This document shows positions 7,932 to 15,126 of a DNA stretch of 33,451 bases, in pieces. Every line of letters starts with the position of its first letter. Positions within the stretch are counted from its first letter, which is position 1. Both the position numbers and the translations under genes were made by a program. The DNA is taken from positions 1 to 33,451 of the forward strand of contig CAIPDP010000086.1 in the NCBI GenBank assembly GCA_903863845.1, read 5' to 3'. Origin of the DNA: an uncultured Mucilaginibacter sp. (lineage in GTDB: Bacteria; Bacteroidota; Bacteroidia; Sphingobacteriales; Sphingobacteriaceae). The notes beneath the pieces were generated by a model. The model saw nothing but the letters and a program-made list of their open reading frames with translations. It had not been told where the DNA came from and searched no databases.

Positions 7932-8468
7932 TTATCCGATATTCCTTCCCATCCTTACTATGCCCATTACTTCGCCATCAGGCAAGGCTAAATTGATTTC
8001 TTTGAGCGCCTGGTAACCCATTCTCGCATAAAACGGAACACCGGGTAATGTAGCACCCATTTCTATCCGGTTGAATCCATTTGCCAAAGCCGCATCTTCG
8101 CAGGCTTTTAATAATAACTGGCCAACACCACGCCTCGCATACCCCGGATGGACGAAAAATGCACGTACCCGGGCGGCATCTTTTTTCGGATCAAGTAGTG
8201 GGTCGGCTTCGGTCTTAAACTGGTCGCCGCCATAAAGCGTATTGCGTTTGCTCCAGCCGCCACATGCGATTATTTGCTCCTTATCCTCCACTACAAAGTA
8301 GGTAGCATCAGCTATTAATTGGGTATCTACACCAAAAACGTATTTAATGGCACTCTCAGTTTGGGCAGCAGTATAGTAACCCGAGCTAAGCCCACGGGCT
8401 GAAAGAGCGATCAGTTCCGTTAAAGTCGGAATATTTTCGGAGGTGGCATGGCGAATAGTTATAGGCAT
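7932..8468 (-). CDS. GNAT family N-acetyltransferase
   Basis: A 178-residue cytoplasmic protein with a complete GNAT fold. The acetyl-CoA-binding motif A is AFFVHPGYARRGVGQLLL with the RRGVG loop, and the last strands include GVPFYARMGYQ. The early part (ITIRHATSENIPTLTELI) is the usual first strand and helix. The likely job is transfer of an acetyl group to an amine; the substrate is unknown. I use the ATG at 8468 (MPITIRHA); a TTG six bases upstream is less likely. A palindrome close to the classical Fur box lies 45-63 bases upstream, so iron control is possible. Confidence 0.88.
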   Translation of the reverse strand: MPITIRHATSENIPTLTELIALSARGLSSGYYTAAQTESAIKYVFGVDTQLIADATYFVVEDKEQIIACGGWSKRNTLYGGDQFKTEADPLLDPKKDAARVRAFFVHPGYARRGVGQLLLKACEDAALANGFNRIEMGATLPGVPFYARMGYQALKEINLALPDGEVMGIVRMGRNIG

Positions 8469-8512
8469 CGCCAATATTAAGAATTAGCGCATATAAAATA
8501 AAAAATACAGCA

Positions 8513-8531
8513 AATAATGATAACCATTATC
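8513..8531. promoter_or_regulatory. Fur-box-like palindrome upstream of the GNAT gene
   Basis: The 19-mer AATAATGATAACCATTATC matches the E. coli Fur consensus GATAATGATAATCATTATC at 17 of 19 positions, with the dyad TGATAA-CCA-TTATCA at its core. It lies in the 149-base gap between the CBS gene and the GNAT gene, both minus strand, 45-63 bases before the GNAT ATG, a sensible operator position. Whether Fur of this phylum uses the same box is not shown by the sequence. Confidence 0.45.
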
Positions 8532-8617
8532 AGTAGCTATCCTGATTGAAAAAAACAGGCTGCTTGCGCGAATTACCAATTGCGCTTCAAACAAAAATGC
8601 AATACCTAAATCCCAAC

Positions 8618-9046
8618 TCAGGAATGTATATAGCTTTTCAAATGCTCTATCGTTTCCAGGTGGGTAAGGATAGTTTCTGTCACCAGGTCATTAATTGATA
8701 TGATGCCGCATAGCTTGTCATTCCTGAAAACCGGCAGGTAGCGGATATTGTTCTCGCTCATGATATGCATGCAGGTCTCTACAGTATTTTCGGGGATAAT
8801 ATGCGGCAGTCCGGTACTCATAATTTCACGCACGGTAGTTTCGTCAGACGATTTTCCTTTCAGGATAACTTTACGGGCGTAGTCGCGTTCCGTCAGCAAG
8901 CCAAGGTATTCTCCATTTTCGGTTACGATCACCGAACCTATATTTTTATCATCCATCAGGCGAAGTGCGTCCAATACGGATGTTTCGGCGTCGATACTGA
9001 TAGCGGCGCCTCCCTTGCGGGCAAGGATATCCTTAACTTTTTTCAT
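8618..9046 (-). CDS. Two-CBS-domain protein
   Basis: A 142-residue protein made almost entirely of two CBS motifs, about residues 8-65 and 73-135, which together form one Bateman module. Typical features are SVLDALRLMDDKNIGSVIV, LGLLTERDYARKVILKG, REIMS, and RYLPVFRNDKLCGIISINDL. Such modules bind adenosine nucleotides and sense energy state; no attached enzyme or channel domain is present, so it probably works on a partner protein. A good promoter (TTG, 18 bases, TATATTTG) lies upstream, divergent from the alpha/beta hydrolase gene. Confidence 0.93.
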   Translation of the reverse strand: MKKVKDILARKGGAAISIDAETSVLDALRLMDDKNIGSVIVTENGEYLGLLTERDYARKVILKGKSSDETTVREIMSTGLPHIIPENTVETCMHIMSENNIRYLPVFRNDKLCGIISINDLVTETILTHLETIEHLKSYIHS

Positions 9047-9080
9047 ATCGTATTATTTAGTGGGTAAAAGGGCTTATAAC

Positions 9081-9109
9081 CAAATATACAAAATCAATTA
9101 ATAAAGCAA
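9081..9109 (-). promoter_or_regulatory. Bacteroidota promoter of the CBS gene
   Basis: On the minus strand, TTG (9109-9107), an 18-base spacer and TATATTTG (9088-9081) match the -33/-7 pattern TTG-N17-23-TAnnTTTG. The expected start point leaves a leader of roughly 30 bases before the ATG at 9046. Confidence 0.6.
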
Positions 9110-9166
9110 GCGTATTACAATTGATTTTCAAATAATTATTTTAGCAAAAATAAAACCCTCCAAACC

Positions 9167-9970
9167 ATGAGATTTGCCCGTATTTCGCTGATCTTTTTGC
9201 TGACGTTCATTTGCCGGTTGGCTTTGGCCATGCCTATAGATAGCGGACGTTATTTTATGGCAGCGGACAGCGTAAAGATCTATTACGAAGTGAAAGGTGA
9301 AGGTTTCCCCGTTGTACTTATTCATGGTTTTACCGGTAACAGCCAGGGCTGGAAGCGGGGTAAACTGTATGCCGATCTGCTTGCCCGGGGTTACCGGGTG
9401 ATCGCAATGGATTTGCCTGGTAATGGCAGGTCGGACAAACCGCATAACGACCGCGCTTATGCTGATAATGCTGAAGCGAAAGACGTGATGAAGCTGGTAA
9501 GCGAGTTAGGGATCAAGAGCTATGACCTGGTGGGTTATTCGAGAGGTTCGATCATCGTTTCAAGTTTGCTGATCCTTGACAAACGGGTTAACAAAGCGGT
9601 AATGGGTGGTATGGGCGATGGTTATACCGATCCGCAATGGCCCAGAAGGATACATGCCTACCTGTCGATAAAAGGCGATACCAGTTTTCATGATGTTGAT
9701 GGTATGATGAAATATATCCATAGTGAGCATTTTGACAATGAATCACTTGCCCTGCAGCAAAAATGGCAACCCACCACAAGCCCGAAACAACTGGCCCGGG
9801 TACGAATACCGGTTTTGATCATCCGTGGTACCGAAGACAAAGAAAACGGATCGGAAACGGCTTTACAAAACATGATCCCGGAATCAAAATTGGTATATGT
9901 ACCAGGCGATCATAATACAGCTTCCTCCAATAGCCAATTCTCGGTCGCTGTGCTCGACTTTTTCAAATAA
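9167..9970 (+). CDS. Secreted alpha/beta-fold hydrolase
   Basis: A 267-residue hydrolase with a signal peptide (ISLIFLLTFICRLALA, then MPIDSG). The oxyanion stretch is LIHGFTG at 51-57, the nucleophile S125 lies in GYSRG, the acid is probably D224 in RGTEDKEN and the base is H249 in GDHNT near the C-terminus, so the triad is complete. MDLPGNGRSDKP is the usual motif after strand 4 of the epoxide-hydrolase/lipase-like group. The cap region between the nucleophile and acid is about 90 residues. Substrate unknown; location periplasmic or extracellular. It is divergent from the CBS gene and separated from the next gene by 107 bases. Confidence 0.85.
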   Translation: MRFARISLIFLLTFICRLALAMPIDSGRYFMAADSVKIYYEVKGEGFPVVLIHGFTGNSQGWKRGKLYADLLARGYRVIAMDLPGNGRSDKPHNDRAYADNAEAKDVMKLVSELGIKSYDLVGYSRGSIIVSSLLILDKRVNKAVMGGMGDGYTDPQWPRRIHAYLSIKGDTSFHDVDGMMKYIHSEHFDNESLALQQKWQPTTSPKQLARVRIPVLIIRGTEDKENGSETALQNMIPESKLVYVPGDHNTASSNSQFSVAVLDFFK

Positions 9971-10077
9971 TTTCAAAATTTATTAAAAATGCAAGGTGGC
10001 GGATATGTTACCCTGTTTTTTTGCGTTTCTTTAGCAAATGATCCGGTTTTTTTATTGAAGGATCGGTAATAACGTAC

Positions 10078-11286
10078 ATGAGAATATATTATTTACTGAT
10101 TTTTTTACTTTCAATTTCTCAATGCTCCTTTGCCCAAAAAGCTATCGACCATAGCAGACAGATAGATACAAGCGGTAAACGCGACCTCATCGATGTTGCA
10201 AAAACAGAATTGCATATCCGACCGAGCCCATTGAAATATGAACAGAAACGAAGAGTGTATTTCTCATTGCTACCCGTTTCCAACAGTATCCCTGGCGGTG
10301 GCCTGGCCTTGTTTACAGCTACTACTGCTGGTTTTTATCTGGGCGATCGAGACAGTACTTATATTTCGTCGGTTTCATTTACGCCCTATTTTAATTTTAC
10401 CGGAAGGTTTGGCCTGCCGTTACGCTCAAATATCTGGACAAAAAATAATAATTGGCTCGTACAGGGCGATTCGCGGTTTTTGTATTATCCGCAAGATACC
10501 TGGGGATTAGGTGGACAATCGCCTGGGTTCAATAATTTTACGATCAACTATAAATACATTCGTTTTTATCAGAGTGCCCTAAAACGTATCGAACCCTATT
10601 TTTATGCTGGTTTGGGTTATGCAATGGATTATTACCTTGATATTGAAACAAACAACCCAAATGCGCTGAGCAAATTTACCGGATACCCCTACGGCACATC
10701 ATCAGATAATAATTCATTTTCATCTGGCATCACCGGAAATATCCTTTACGATTCGAGAAATAACGATCTGAATCCCTTGCCGGGTATTTATGCCGACCTG
10801 GTTTACCGAATGAATTCAAGGGCTTTGGGCAGCAATGCCAACTGGCAATCGGTCTACATAGATCTCCGTAAATACATTTCCTTTTCAAAAACCAGCGAAC
10901 GAAACCTTTTAGCTTTCTGGAGTTATTACTGGACAACTTTTGGTGCTGGAATACCTTATCTTAATCTGCCAAGTATAGGCTGGGACCCTTATCAGCGGTC
11001 GGGGAGGGGTATCGAACAAAACCGCTACCGCGGAAAAAGTCTCCTTTATTTCGAAACCGAATACCGGCGAGACCTAAGCACCAATGGCTTGCTGGGTTTT
11101 GTAGTTTTTGCCAATGTGAATTCAGTAAGCTATCCTGACAATGATAGTTTTAATTATTGGCGCCCGGCAGGAGGTGCTGGCCTCAGAATTAAATTCAACA
11201 AGCGATCAGATACCAATATCGCGATCGATTATGGCTTTAGCGAAGGCTACCGCGCTTTGGTAGTTGGTTTGGGTGAGGCATTTTAA
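10078..11286 (+). CDS. BamA/TamA-like outer-membrane beta-barrel protein without POTRA domains
   Basis: A 402-residue exported protein (signal peptide ending QCSFAQ). After a ~60-residue linker it is built of alternating aromatic strands typical of a 16-strand-type barrel: VYFSLLPVSNS, SFTPYFNF, YFYAGLGYAMDYY, GNILYDSRNNDLNPLPGIYADL, SLLYFETEYRRDL. It ends in GEAF, with the terminal phenylalanine required for outer-membrane insertion. DSRNNDLNPLPG and the later RYRGKSLLYFETEYR resemble the surface-antigen (D15/Bac_surface_Ag) signatures of BamA, TamA and patatin-linked barrels. No POTRA domain fits in the short N-terminus, so it is not the assembly machine itself. Role unknown. Confidence 0.75.
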   Translation: MRIYYLLIFLLSISQCSFAQKAIDHSRQIDTSGKRDLIDVAKTELHIRPSPLKYEQKRRVYFSLLPVSNSIPGGGLALFTATTAGFYLGDRDSTYISSVSFTPYFNFTGRFGLPLRSNIWTKNNNWLVQGDSRFLYYPQDTWGLGGQSPGFNNFTINYKYIRFYQSALKRIEPYFYAGLGYAMDYYLDIETNNPNALSKFTGYPYGTSSDNNSFSSGITGNILYDSRNNDLNPLPGIYADLVYRMNSRALGSNANWQSVYIDLRKYISFSKTSERNLLAFWSYYWTTFGAGIPYLNLPSIGWDPYQRSGRGIEQNRYRGKSLLYFETEYRRDLSTNGLLGFVVFANVNSVSYPDNDSFNYWRPAGGAGLRIKFNKRSDTNIAIDYGFSEGYRALVVGLGEAF

Positions 11287-11370
11287 TAATGGAAATCAAT
11301 TCTACGTTTGTTTGTGTTACCAGCTTGGTTTGTAGCTTTCCCTGATGGCATATCCAGAGATACAAAAATG

Positions 11371-11384
11371 ATTTACTAGTAAAT
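11371..11384. promoter_or_regulatory. Perfect 14-bp palindrome ATTTACTAGTAAAT
   Basis: A perfect dyad in the 184-base gap between the barrel gene and the first mini zinc-ribbon gene, about 60 bases before the putative -7 box at 11443. The position fits an operator; nothing else supports this. Confidence 0.25.
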
Positions 11385-11442
11385 TAACATCGCGATAACA
11401 GTTTAATAACTTGATTTCGTGTGATTTAGATCCTCAAATCGG

Positions 11443-11450
11443 TAAATTTG
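11443..11450 (+). promoter_or_regulatory. Putative -7 element TAAATTTG of the first zinc-ribbon gene
   Basis: An exact TAnnTTTG match 20 bases before the ATG at 11471 and 35 before the ATG at 11486. No TTG sits at the standard -33 spacing, so support is partial. Confidence 0.4.
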
Positions 11451-11470
11451 AGTTGAAATTTCTTAAATTG

Positions 11471-11677
11471 ATGGTTGACAATATCATGAACACGTCTATA
11501 GGGAACCAGCAATTGCAAAGTCAGGCAATCTCCAAATTGCCTTTGTGCCCAAAATGCAAAGTTGAACTCGGTCACCGGGTTAAACGGGCTTTGTTTATTA
11601 AAACCGTTTGCTATTGGCTGCCCGTAAGAAGATATTTTTGTTATCAGTGTCGCCATAAGTACTATATCTGGCGTTAG
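11471..11677 (+). CDS. Mini zinc-ribbon protein (paralogue 1)
   Basis: A 68-residue protein from the ATG at 11471; a second in-frame ATG at 11486 would give 63 residues. It has two cysteine pairs, CPKC and CYQC, 33 residues apart, which should bind one zinc ion as a zinc ribbon. Between them is a basic, aromatic stretch, and the C-terminal part reads LPVRRYFCYQCRHKYYIW. A second gene 96 bases downstream encodes a protein with the same layout and the same RRYFC..C core. No other domain is present and I cannot name a function. Small basic zinc ribbons often bind nucleic acid or proteins. The longer frame starting at a TTG (11411) overlaps the promoter and is not used. Confidence 0.65.
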   Translation: MVDNIMNTSIGNQQLQSQAISKLPLCPKCKVELGHRVKRALFIKTVCYWLPVRRYFCYQCRHKYYIWR

Positions 11678-11711
11678 GCTTTCAGTAATTTTCATTAGTC
11701 GGTCGAAGGGT

Positions 11712-11740
11712 TTGCATTCCCTCTATTTTTTTTAACTTTG
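11712..11740 (+). promoter_or_regulatory. Bacteroidota promoter of the second zinc-ribbon gene
   Basis: TTG (11712-11714), an 18-base spacer and TAACTTTG (11733-11740) match TTG-N17-23-TAnnTTTG well. The expected transcript would start near 11745, about 28 bases before the TTG start codon proposed for the small gene. Confidence 0.6.
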
Positions 11741-11772
11741 ACCCCATTTAAATTCACATTAACACTTTTAGC

Positions 11773-11949
11773 TTGGCAGATTCCATTAAATCCCCAAAGA
11801 TTTATTACTGTCCGCGTTGCGGATCATCCTTTCATTTTCAACTGCATCGCAATTGGTTTGTTAAACATGCTTTGTTTTTTATACTGGTTCGCAGGTATTT
11901 TTGCGCGAAATGCCGTAAAGCGAGCTATGTTAAGATCAACGATCGGTAA
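11773..11949 (+). CDS. Mini zinc-ribbon protein (paralogue 2), TTG start
   Basis: A 58-residue frame that starts with TTG at 11773; there is no ATG between the preceding stop (11749) and the first cysteine pair. It reads LADSIKSPKIYYCPRCG, then a basic aromatic middle (HRNWFVKHALFFILV), then RRYFCAKCRKASYVKINDR. CPRC and CAKC are the zinc pairs. Its core ALF-I-x(5-7)-VRRYFCxxCR matches the protein at 11471-11677, so the two are paralogues from an old tandem duplication. A well-formed promoter lies immediately upstream, which supports real expression despite the unusual start. A longer, different-frame ORF over the same bases lacks these motifs and is rejected. Confidence 0.6.
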   Translation: MADSIKSPKIYYCPRCGSSFHFQLHRNWFVKHALFFILVRRYFCAKCRKASYVKINDR

Positions 11950-12175
11950 ACTTCCAAAAAGTAGGCCCTGATTTTTTGTACCATTTGGTATACAATTGCT
12001 CCCTAAATATCGATATAATCCTATTTTGACGACAAAAACATGCCCTCCCCAATTTGAATTTTAAACGCTCGATTTTTTTTTGTGCACCTAAATTTCTCTC
12101 ATTTAGCTTAGGTAAAATTAAAAACACCATTTGTTAACAAGCTCAGGCAAATCGGCAGCCTTTTTGGTACAGCAA

Positions 12176-12207
12176 TTGTGACTGATGTCTTTATTTATAT
12201 AGGTTTG
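12176..12207 (+). promoter_or_regulatory. Bacteroidota promoter of the response-regulator gene
   Basis: TTG (12176-12178), a 21-base spacer and TAGGTTTG (12200-12207) fit the phylum consensus. The box ends 10 bases before the ATG, so the leader would be only a few bases long. The rest of the gap from 11950 to 12175 shows no gene. Confidence 0.5.
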
Positions 12208-12217
12208 AGTAATTGCC

Positions 12218-12586
12218 ATGAGCCGGATATTAATTGTAGATGATAATGAGGATATTCTGGCGGTCATGAAAATGATCCTGGTCGACTTTGGTTATCATGT
12301 GACGACGCTAGCTGACGGCAATTTGCTTTTTGACGCTGTAAGAGATTCTAAACCCGACCTGATTTTGCTGGATATCATGCTGGGTGACATAGATGGACGG
12401 GATCTTTGTATGCAATTAAAACGGAACAGCACAACGAAAGAAATACCGGTTATCCTGATCTCAGCCAGCCATCAGGTATTTGACCACCTGCCATTAAATA
12501 TTGGTGCTCCCGATGATTTTCTGGCAAAGCCCTTCGATATTGCTGAACTTTTAGACATGGTAGGGATCCACCTTACTGCCGACTAA
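12218..12586 (+). CDS. Stand-alone response-regulator receiver protein
   Basis: A 122-residue CheY-like domain with no output domain. The acidic pocket is D8-D9 in VDDNED, the phosphoacceptor is D52 in LLDIMLGDIDG, the switch serine is S82 in LISAS, and the conserved lysine is K104 in LAKPFD. All residues needed for phosphorylation are present. No histidine kinase lies nearby, so it is an orphan that must take phosphate from a distant kinase or a phosphorelay. Its stop codon is only 4 bases from that of the convergent DUF2252 gene. Confidence 0.93.
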   Translation: MSRILIVDDNEDILAVMKMILVDFGYHVTTLADGNLLFDAVRDSKPDLILLDIMLGDIDGRDLCMQLKRNSTTKEIPVILISASHQVFDHLPLNIGAPDDFLAKPFDIAELLDMVGIHLTAD

Positions 12587-12590
12587 GTTT

Positions 12591-13799
12591 TTATTCCTTA
12601 AATGCTCCTTTTTTATGAAATGCCAGGTATTCATTAAAGTCCTTTTTAACCTGTTCGGCATAGGCGCAAGCATATTTGAGCAATGGCTCATGCCAGGCAT
12701 GATTTTTACCCAATGCGATAATTTTATCTGCAATCGTTGATCCTTGACGGCCGGTACTTCTCAATTGCGATGAAGCAGCAAGTTCGGCCATATCCACGAT
12801 CACTCTATTGATATCCTTATAACTATTTTTGATCTGTTCAAAATCGATGCGATCCTCGCTGGGTTGCATTTCTTCTAATACAAAACTGTCGCCTTTAAAT
12901 AAGGTGCAGCCTTGAAGCGCCGGCGAAACAGCCTGCATCCTAAATTTCAGTGCCATTACCCGCTCGGCTTCACTTGCCCATTGGGGTTGTTTAACACTTA
13001 CATAAGGTTTCAAAGCGGAAGGTAGCGCTTGTTTCATATCCAAAAACAGGTATTTTGAAGTTTTAACCTTGTTTTGCAAAAGAAATACATACCTTTTTAC
13101 ACCCAGGCTGCCGGTACCTGCCAGCCTGAAAACAACGTCTTTCACTCGATAATCGTCCAATAACGTAGCATTTTGCAAAAGGTATTGTTCCATATGCGAT
13201 AGCAATTCAACTTTCAGATCGGGGTTTAGCTGAAGGTGTTTTGGATAATCAGTTGATAATAAAAGTTTGCCTTTTTTCGACAAGAACGTGCGCTTTTTAA
13301 GCAATTCCTTTTGTTTACGTTTTTCAACCTGCTGCAAAAACTCGCTAACGATACCATCCGCTGTTCGCGCATCCAGATTAATGGTCTTTCCTTTAGCCAG
13401 CGTTTTGGCATAAACGTCGATAAATTGCCTGGTAATATTTAAAGCCTCTGTTTCAGATAATTCCAACTCTTTAAAAGCAAGCAGGATGCTTGTCAGCATT
13501 CGGGCAATTTCCCAAAGGCAGGGGGCAAGAATGGCCTCATCAAAATCATTCAGATCAAAATAAACCTGGCGATTATCCCCTTTAAAACTGCCCAAATTCT
13601 CGATATGCATGTCGCCGCAGATCCAAACAGGAGGCGAATCCGGGAAATCCTCCTTTTGATTAAGATCTTCATAAAACAAATGGCAGGTGCCCCGGAAAAA
13701 CCTAAACATACTTTCGGCCATAGCTTCGTATTTCAGTTGCAGTGGTTCAGGAAGGCGGCCCTTGTTGAATTCAATTATTCGGGTGGCTATATCGGTCAT
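12591..13799 (-). CDS. DUF2252 family protein (kinase-like fold)
   Basis: A 402-residue cytoplasmic protein of the DUF2252 family, which I recognise from FRGTCHLFYEDL, CGDMHIENLGSF (residues 61-72), FDLNDFDEAILAPCLWEIARM (81-101) and the later FRLAGTGSLG. The HIEN and NDFDE pieces resemble the catalytic HxxxxN and DxD loops of aminoglycoside phosphotransferase-like kinases, so a small-molecule kinase activity is plausible. No function is settled for the family. It follows the DUF922 gene on the same strand after 51 bases that hold a 12-bp palindrome (GCTTTTAAAAGC, 13819-13830); they may be co-transcribed. No signal peptide. Confidence 0.88.
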   Translation of the reverse strand: MTDIATRIIEFNKGRLPEPLQLKYEAMAESMFRFFRGTCHLFYEDLNQKEDFPDSPPVWICGDMHIENLGSFKGDNRQVYFDLNDFDEAILAPCLWEIARMLTSILLAFKELELSETEALNITRQFIDVYAKTLAKGKTINLDARTADGIVSEFLQQVEKRKQKELLKKRTFLSKKGKLLLSTDYPKHLQLNPDLKVELLSHMEQYLLQNATLLDDYRVKDVVFRLAGTGSLGVKRYVFLLQNKVKTSKYLFLDMKQALPSALKPYVSVKQPQWASEAERVMALKFRMQAVSPALQGCTLFKGDSFVLEEMQPSEDRIDFEQIKNSYKDINRVIVDMAELAASSQLRSTGRQGSTIADKIIALGKNHAWHEPLLKYACAYAEQVKKDFNEYLAFHKKGAFKE

Positions 13800-13850
13800 A
13801 ATGGTTTATTAAGGGAATGCTTTTAAAAGCGGAAAAAGCAAATATGTAAA

Positions 13851-14951
13851 TTATTTTACGCGCAACAATTTTAGCTCAGTATCTATACGTTTATCCCATA
13901 TTTCCTGCTCCTCACGGTCCATGCCATGCCTTGTTTCACGATCATACTGATTTTGCATGCGCGTTTGTTCGCGTAACGTCTCCAGGTATTGCTCATTTAT
14001 GAAGCCATCATAGTCCCAAACTGCCAGAACCATAGCTGCGATTTTCTGCTTAAAATGCTCACCTATAATTTTTGCGATATCAAAATGCCTTTGTTCGTGA
14101 TCCAAAGCGTAAGAATCTTTGTCGCCTTTCGCCCATGCTGCGCTTTTTGGCAGGTAAACCTTAACTGCTATCGTTAGTTTGATCAAACCATTTTCTACTA
14201 CAGTTTGTTCGTTAAAACCAATACCTGTAAAAACTTCGGCTTCAAAATTTCCGGCGCGGGGCTTATCCTGAAAATCCGCCCAGGTTATCGGGCGCAGTGC
14301 CGAATAGTAAATGGTATCTCCTTCAGGCTGCTCGGTATAATCGGTAAAGTTAACTTTTACTGCCCTGGCTAACCGGATATCGCTATTTATATGCTGTTTA
14401 AGCCAGTTATTAAAAAAAGACATTGCATTAATAATACCTCGTCGCAAGATCGTTGGGGGCACTTCTTTTTGCCCGGCAGCACGGGTATAATGGTATCCCC
14501 CTTTGTAAGAAATCAGCGGTGTTACTACCCCGTATTCTCGCTGTAACCCGAACTGACATTCGATCACCAAATTTCCGGCTATCTCATTATTTGAAGCCGA
14601 TGTTTCAGTAAGTTGATATTGCTTCAAAGTTAGCACTATAGGTCTTAATGTATCTGTCTGGCTGAAATTACGATTAATGAAATTTTTAATGGCAAACACA
14701 TCTCCACCCTGTAAATGGAAAACCCTGGAGATACTCGTTCCGCTATTATTCAATAACAGCAGTCTTGCTGTTTCTTTTGGTGCGGCCCGTTCATCTTCGA
14801 CTCTAATGATATGAAAGGTATTCGTGCTGAAATCCGGCTTTTCGTCTTTCATTAATAGCGTACTATCATTTATTTGCGCCATGCTTGCATTACTGGCAAA
14901 TATTAATGCAAGCAGCCAAAACAAAATTATTTTCAATCGGTTATTTGTCAT
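13851..14951 (-). CDS. Secreted DUF922-type putative zinc protease
   Basis: A 366-residue exported protein (signal peptide ILFWLLALIFASNASMAQ). Residues ~215-320 match the DUF922 family: YYSALRPITWADFQDKP, then TIAVKVYLPKSAAW, and the zinc-binding HEQRH at 285-289 inside YALDHEQRHFDIA, with a later glutamate in GEHFKQKI that could be the third ligand. The N-terminal ~190 residues are a separate uncharacterised domain. A metalloprotease acting in the periplasm is the likely role, inferred from HExxH. The last 40 residues are highly charged (TRHGMDREEQEIWDKRID). It is divergent from the large TPR gene. Confidence 0.75.
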   Translation of the reverse strand: MTNNRLKIILFWLLALIFASNASMAQINDSTLLMKDEKPDFSTNTFHIIRVEDERAAPKETARLLLLNNSGTSISRVFHLQGGDVFAIKNFINRNFSQTDTLRPIVLTLKQYQLTETSASNNEIAGNLVIECQFGLQREYGVVTPLISYKGGYHYTRAAGQKEVPPTILRRGIINAMSFFNNWLKQHINSDIRLARAVKVNFTDYTEQPEGDTIYYSALRPITWADFQDKPRAGNFEAEVFTGIGFNEQTVVENGLIKLTIAVKVYLPKSAAWAKGDKDSYALDHEQRHFDIAKIIGEHFKQKIAAMVLAVWDYDGFINEQYLETLREQTRMQNQYDRETRHGMDREEQEIWDKRIDTELKLLRVK

Positions 14952-15080
14952 GTCGTTTAAGAATGCCGGGCGGATATTGCAGGCCTAACTTTGCAAAGTT
15001 TTCCACACCAATAATAGGCTTAAAGCACCCACGTTCATTAATTAAAAGTGTTGTTGACATTTGTGAATTACTTGTGTGGA

Positions 15081-15108
15081 TTGCATTTTTGCGATATAAC
15101 TAATTTCG
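15081..15108 (+). promoter_or_regulatory. Putative promoter of the TPR/ExbBD/TonB operon
   Basis: TTG (15081-15083), a 17-base spacer and TAATTTCG (15101-15108), one base off TAnnTTTG, lie 18 bases before the ATG at 15127. Further upstream, 14987-15000 is a perfect 14-bp palindrome, AACTTTGCAAAGTT, in the shared region between this operon and the divergent DUF922 gene; it could be an operator. Confidence 0.45.
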
Positions 15109-15126
15109 CATATTATATCTCGCGCT

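Noticed and set aside
10078..11286. Calling the barrel protein BamA itself
   Set aside because: At 402 residues with only a ~60-residue linker it has no room for POTRA domains.
11738..11971. 77-residue plus-strand frame over the second zinc-ribbon gene
   Set aside because: It reads the same DNA in a different frame without the CPRC/CAKC motifs; the 58-codon frame matches the paralogue.
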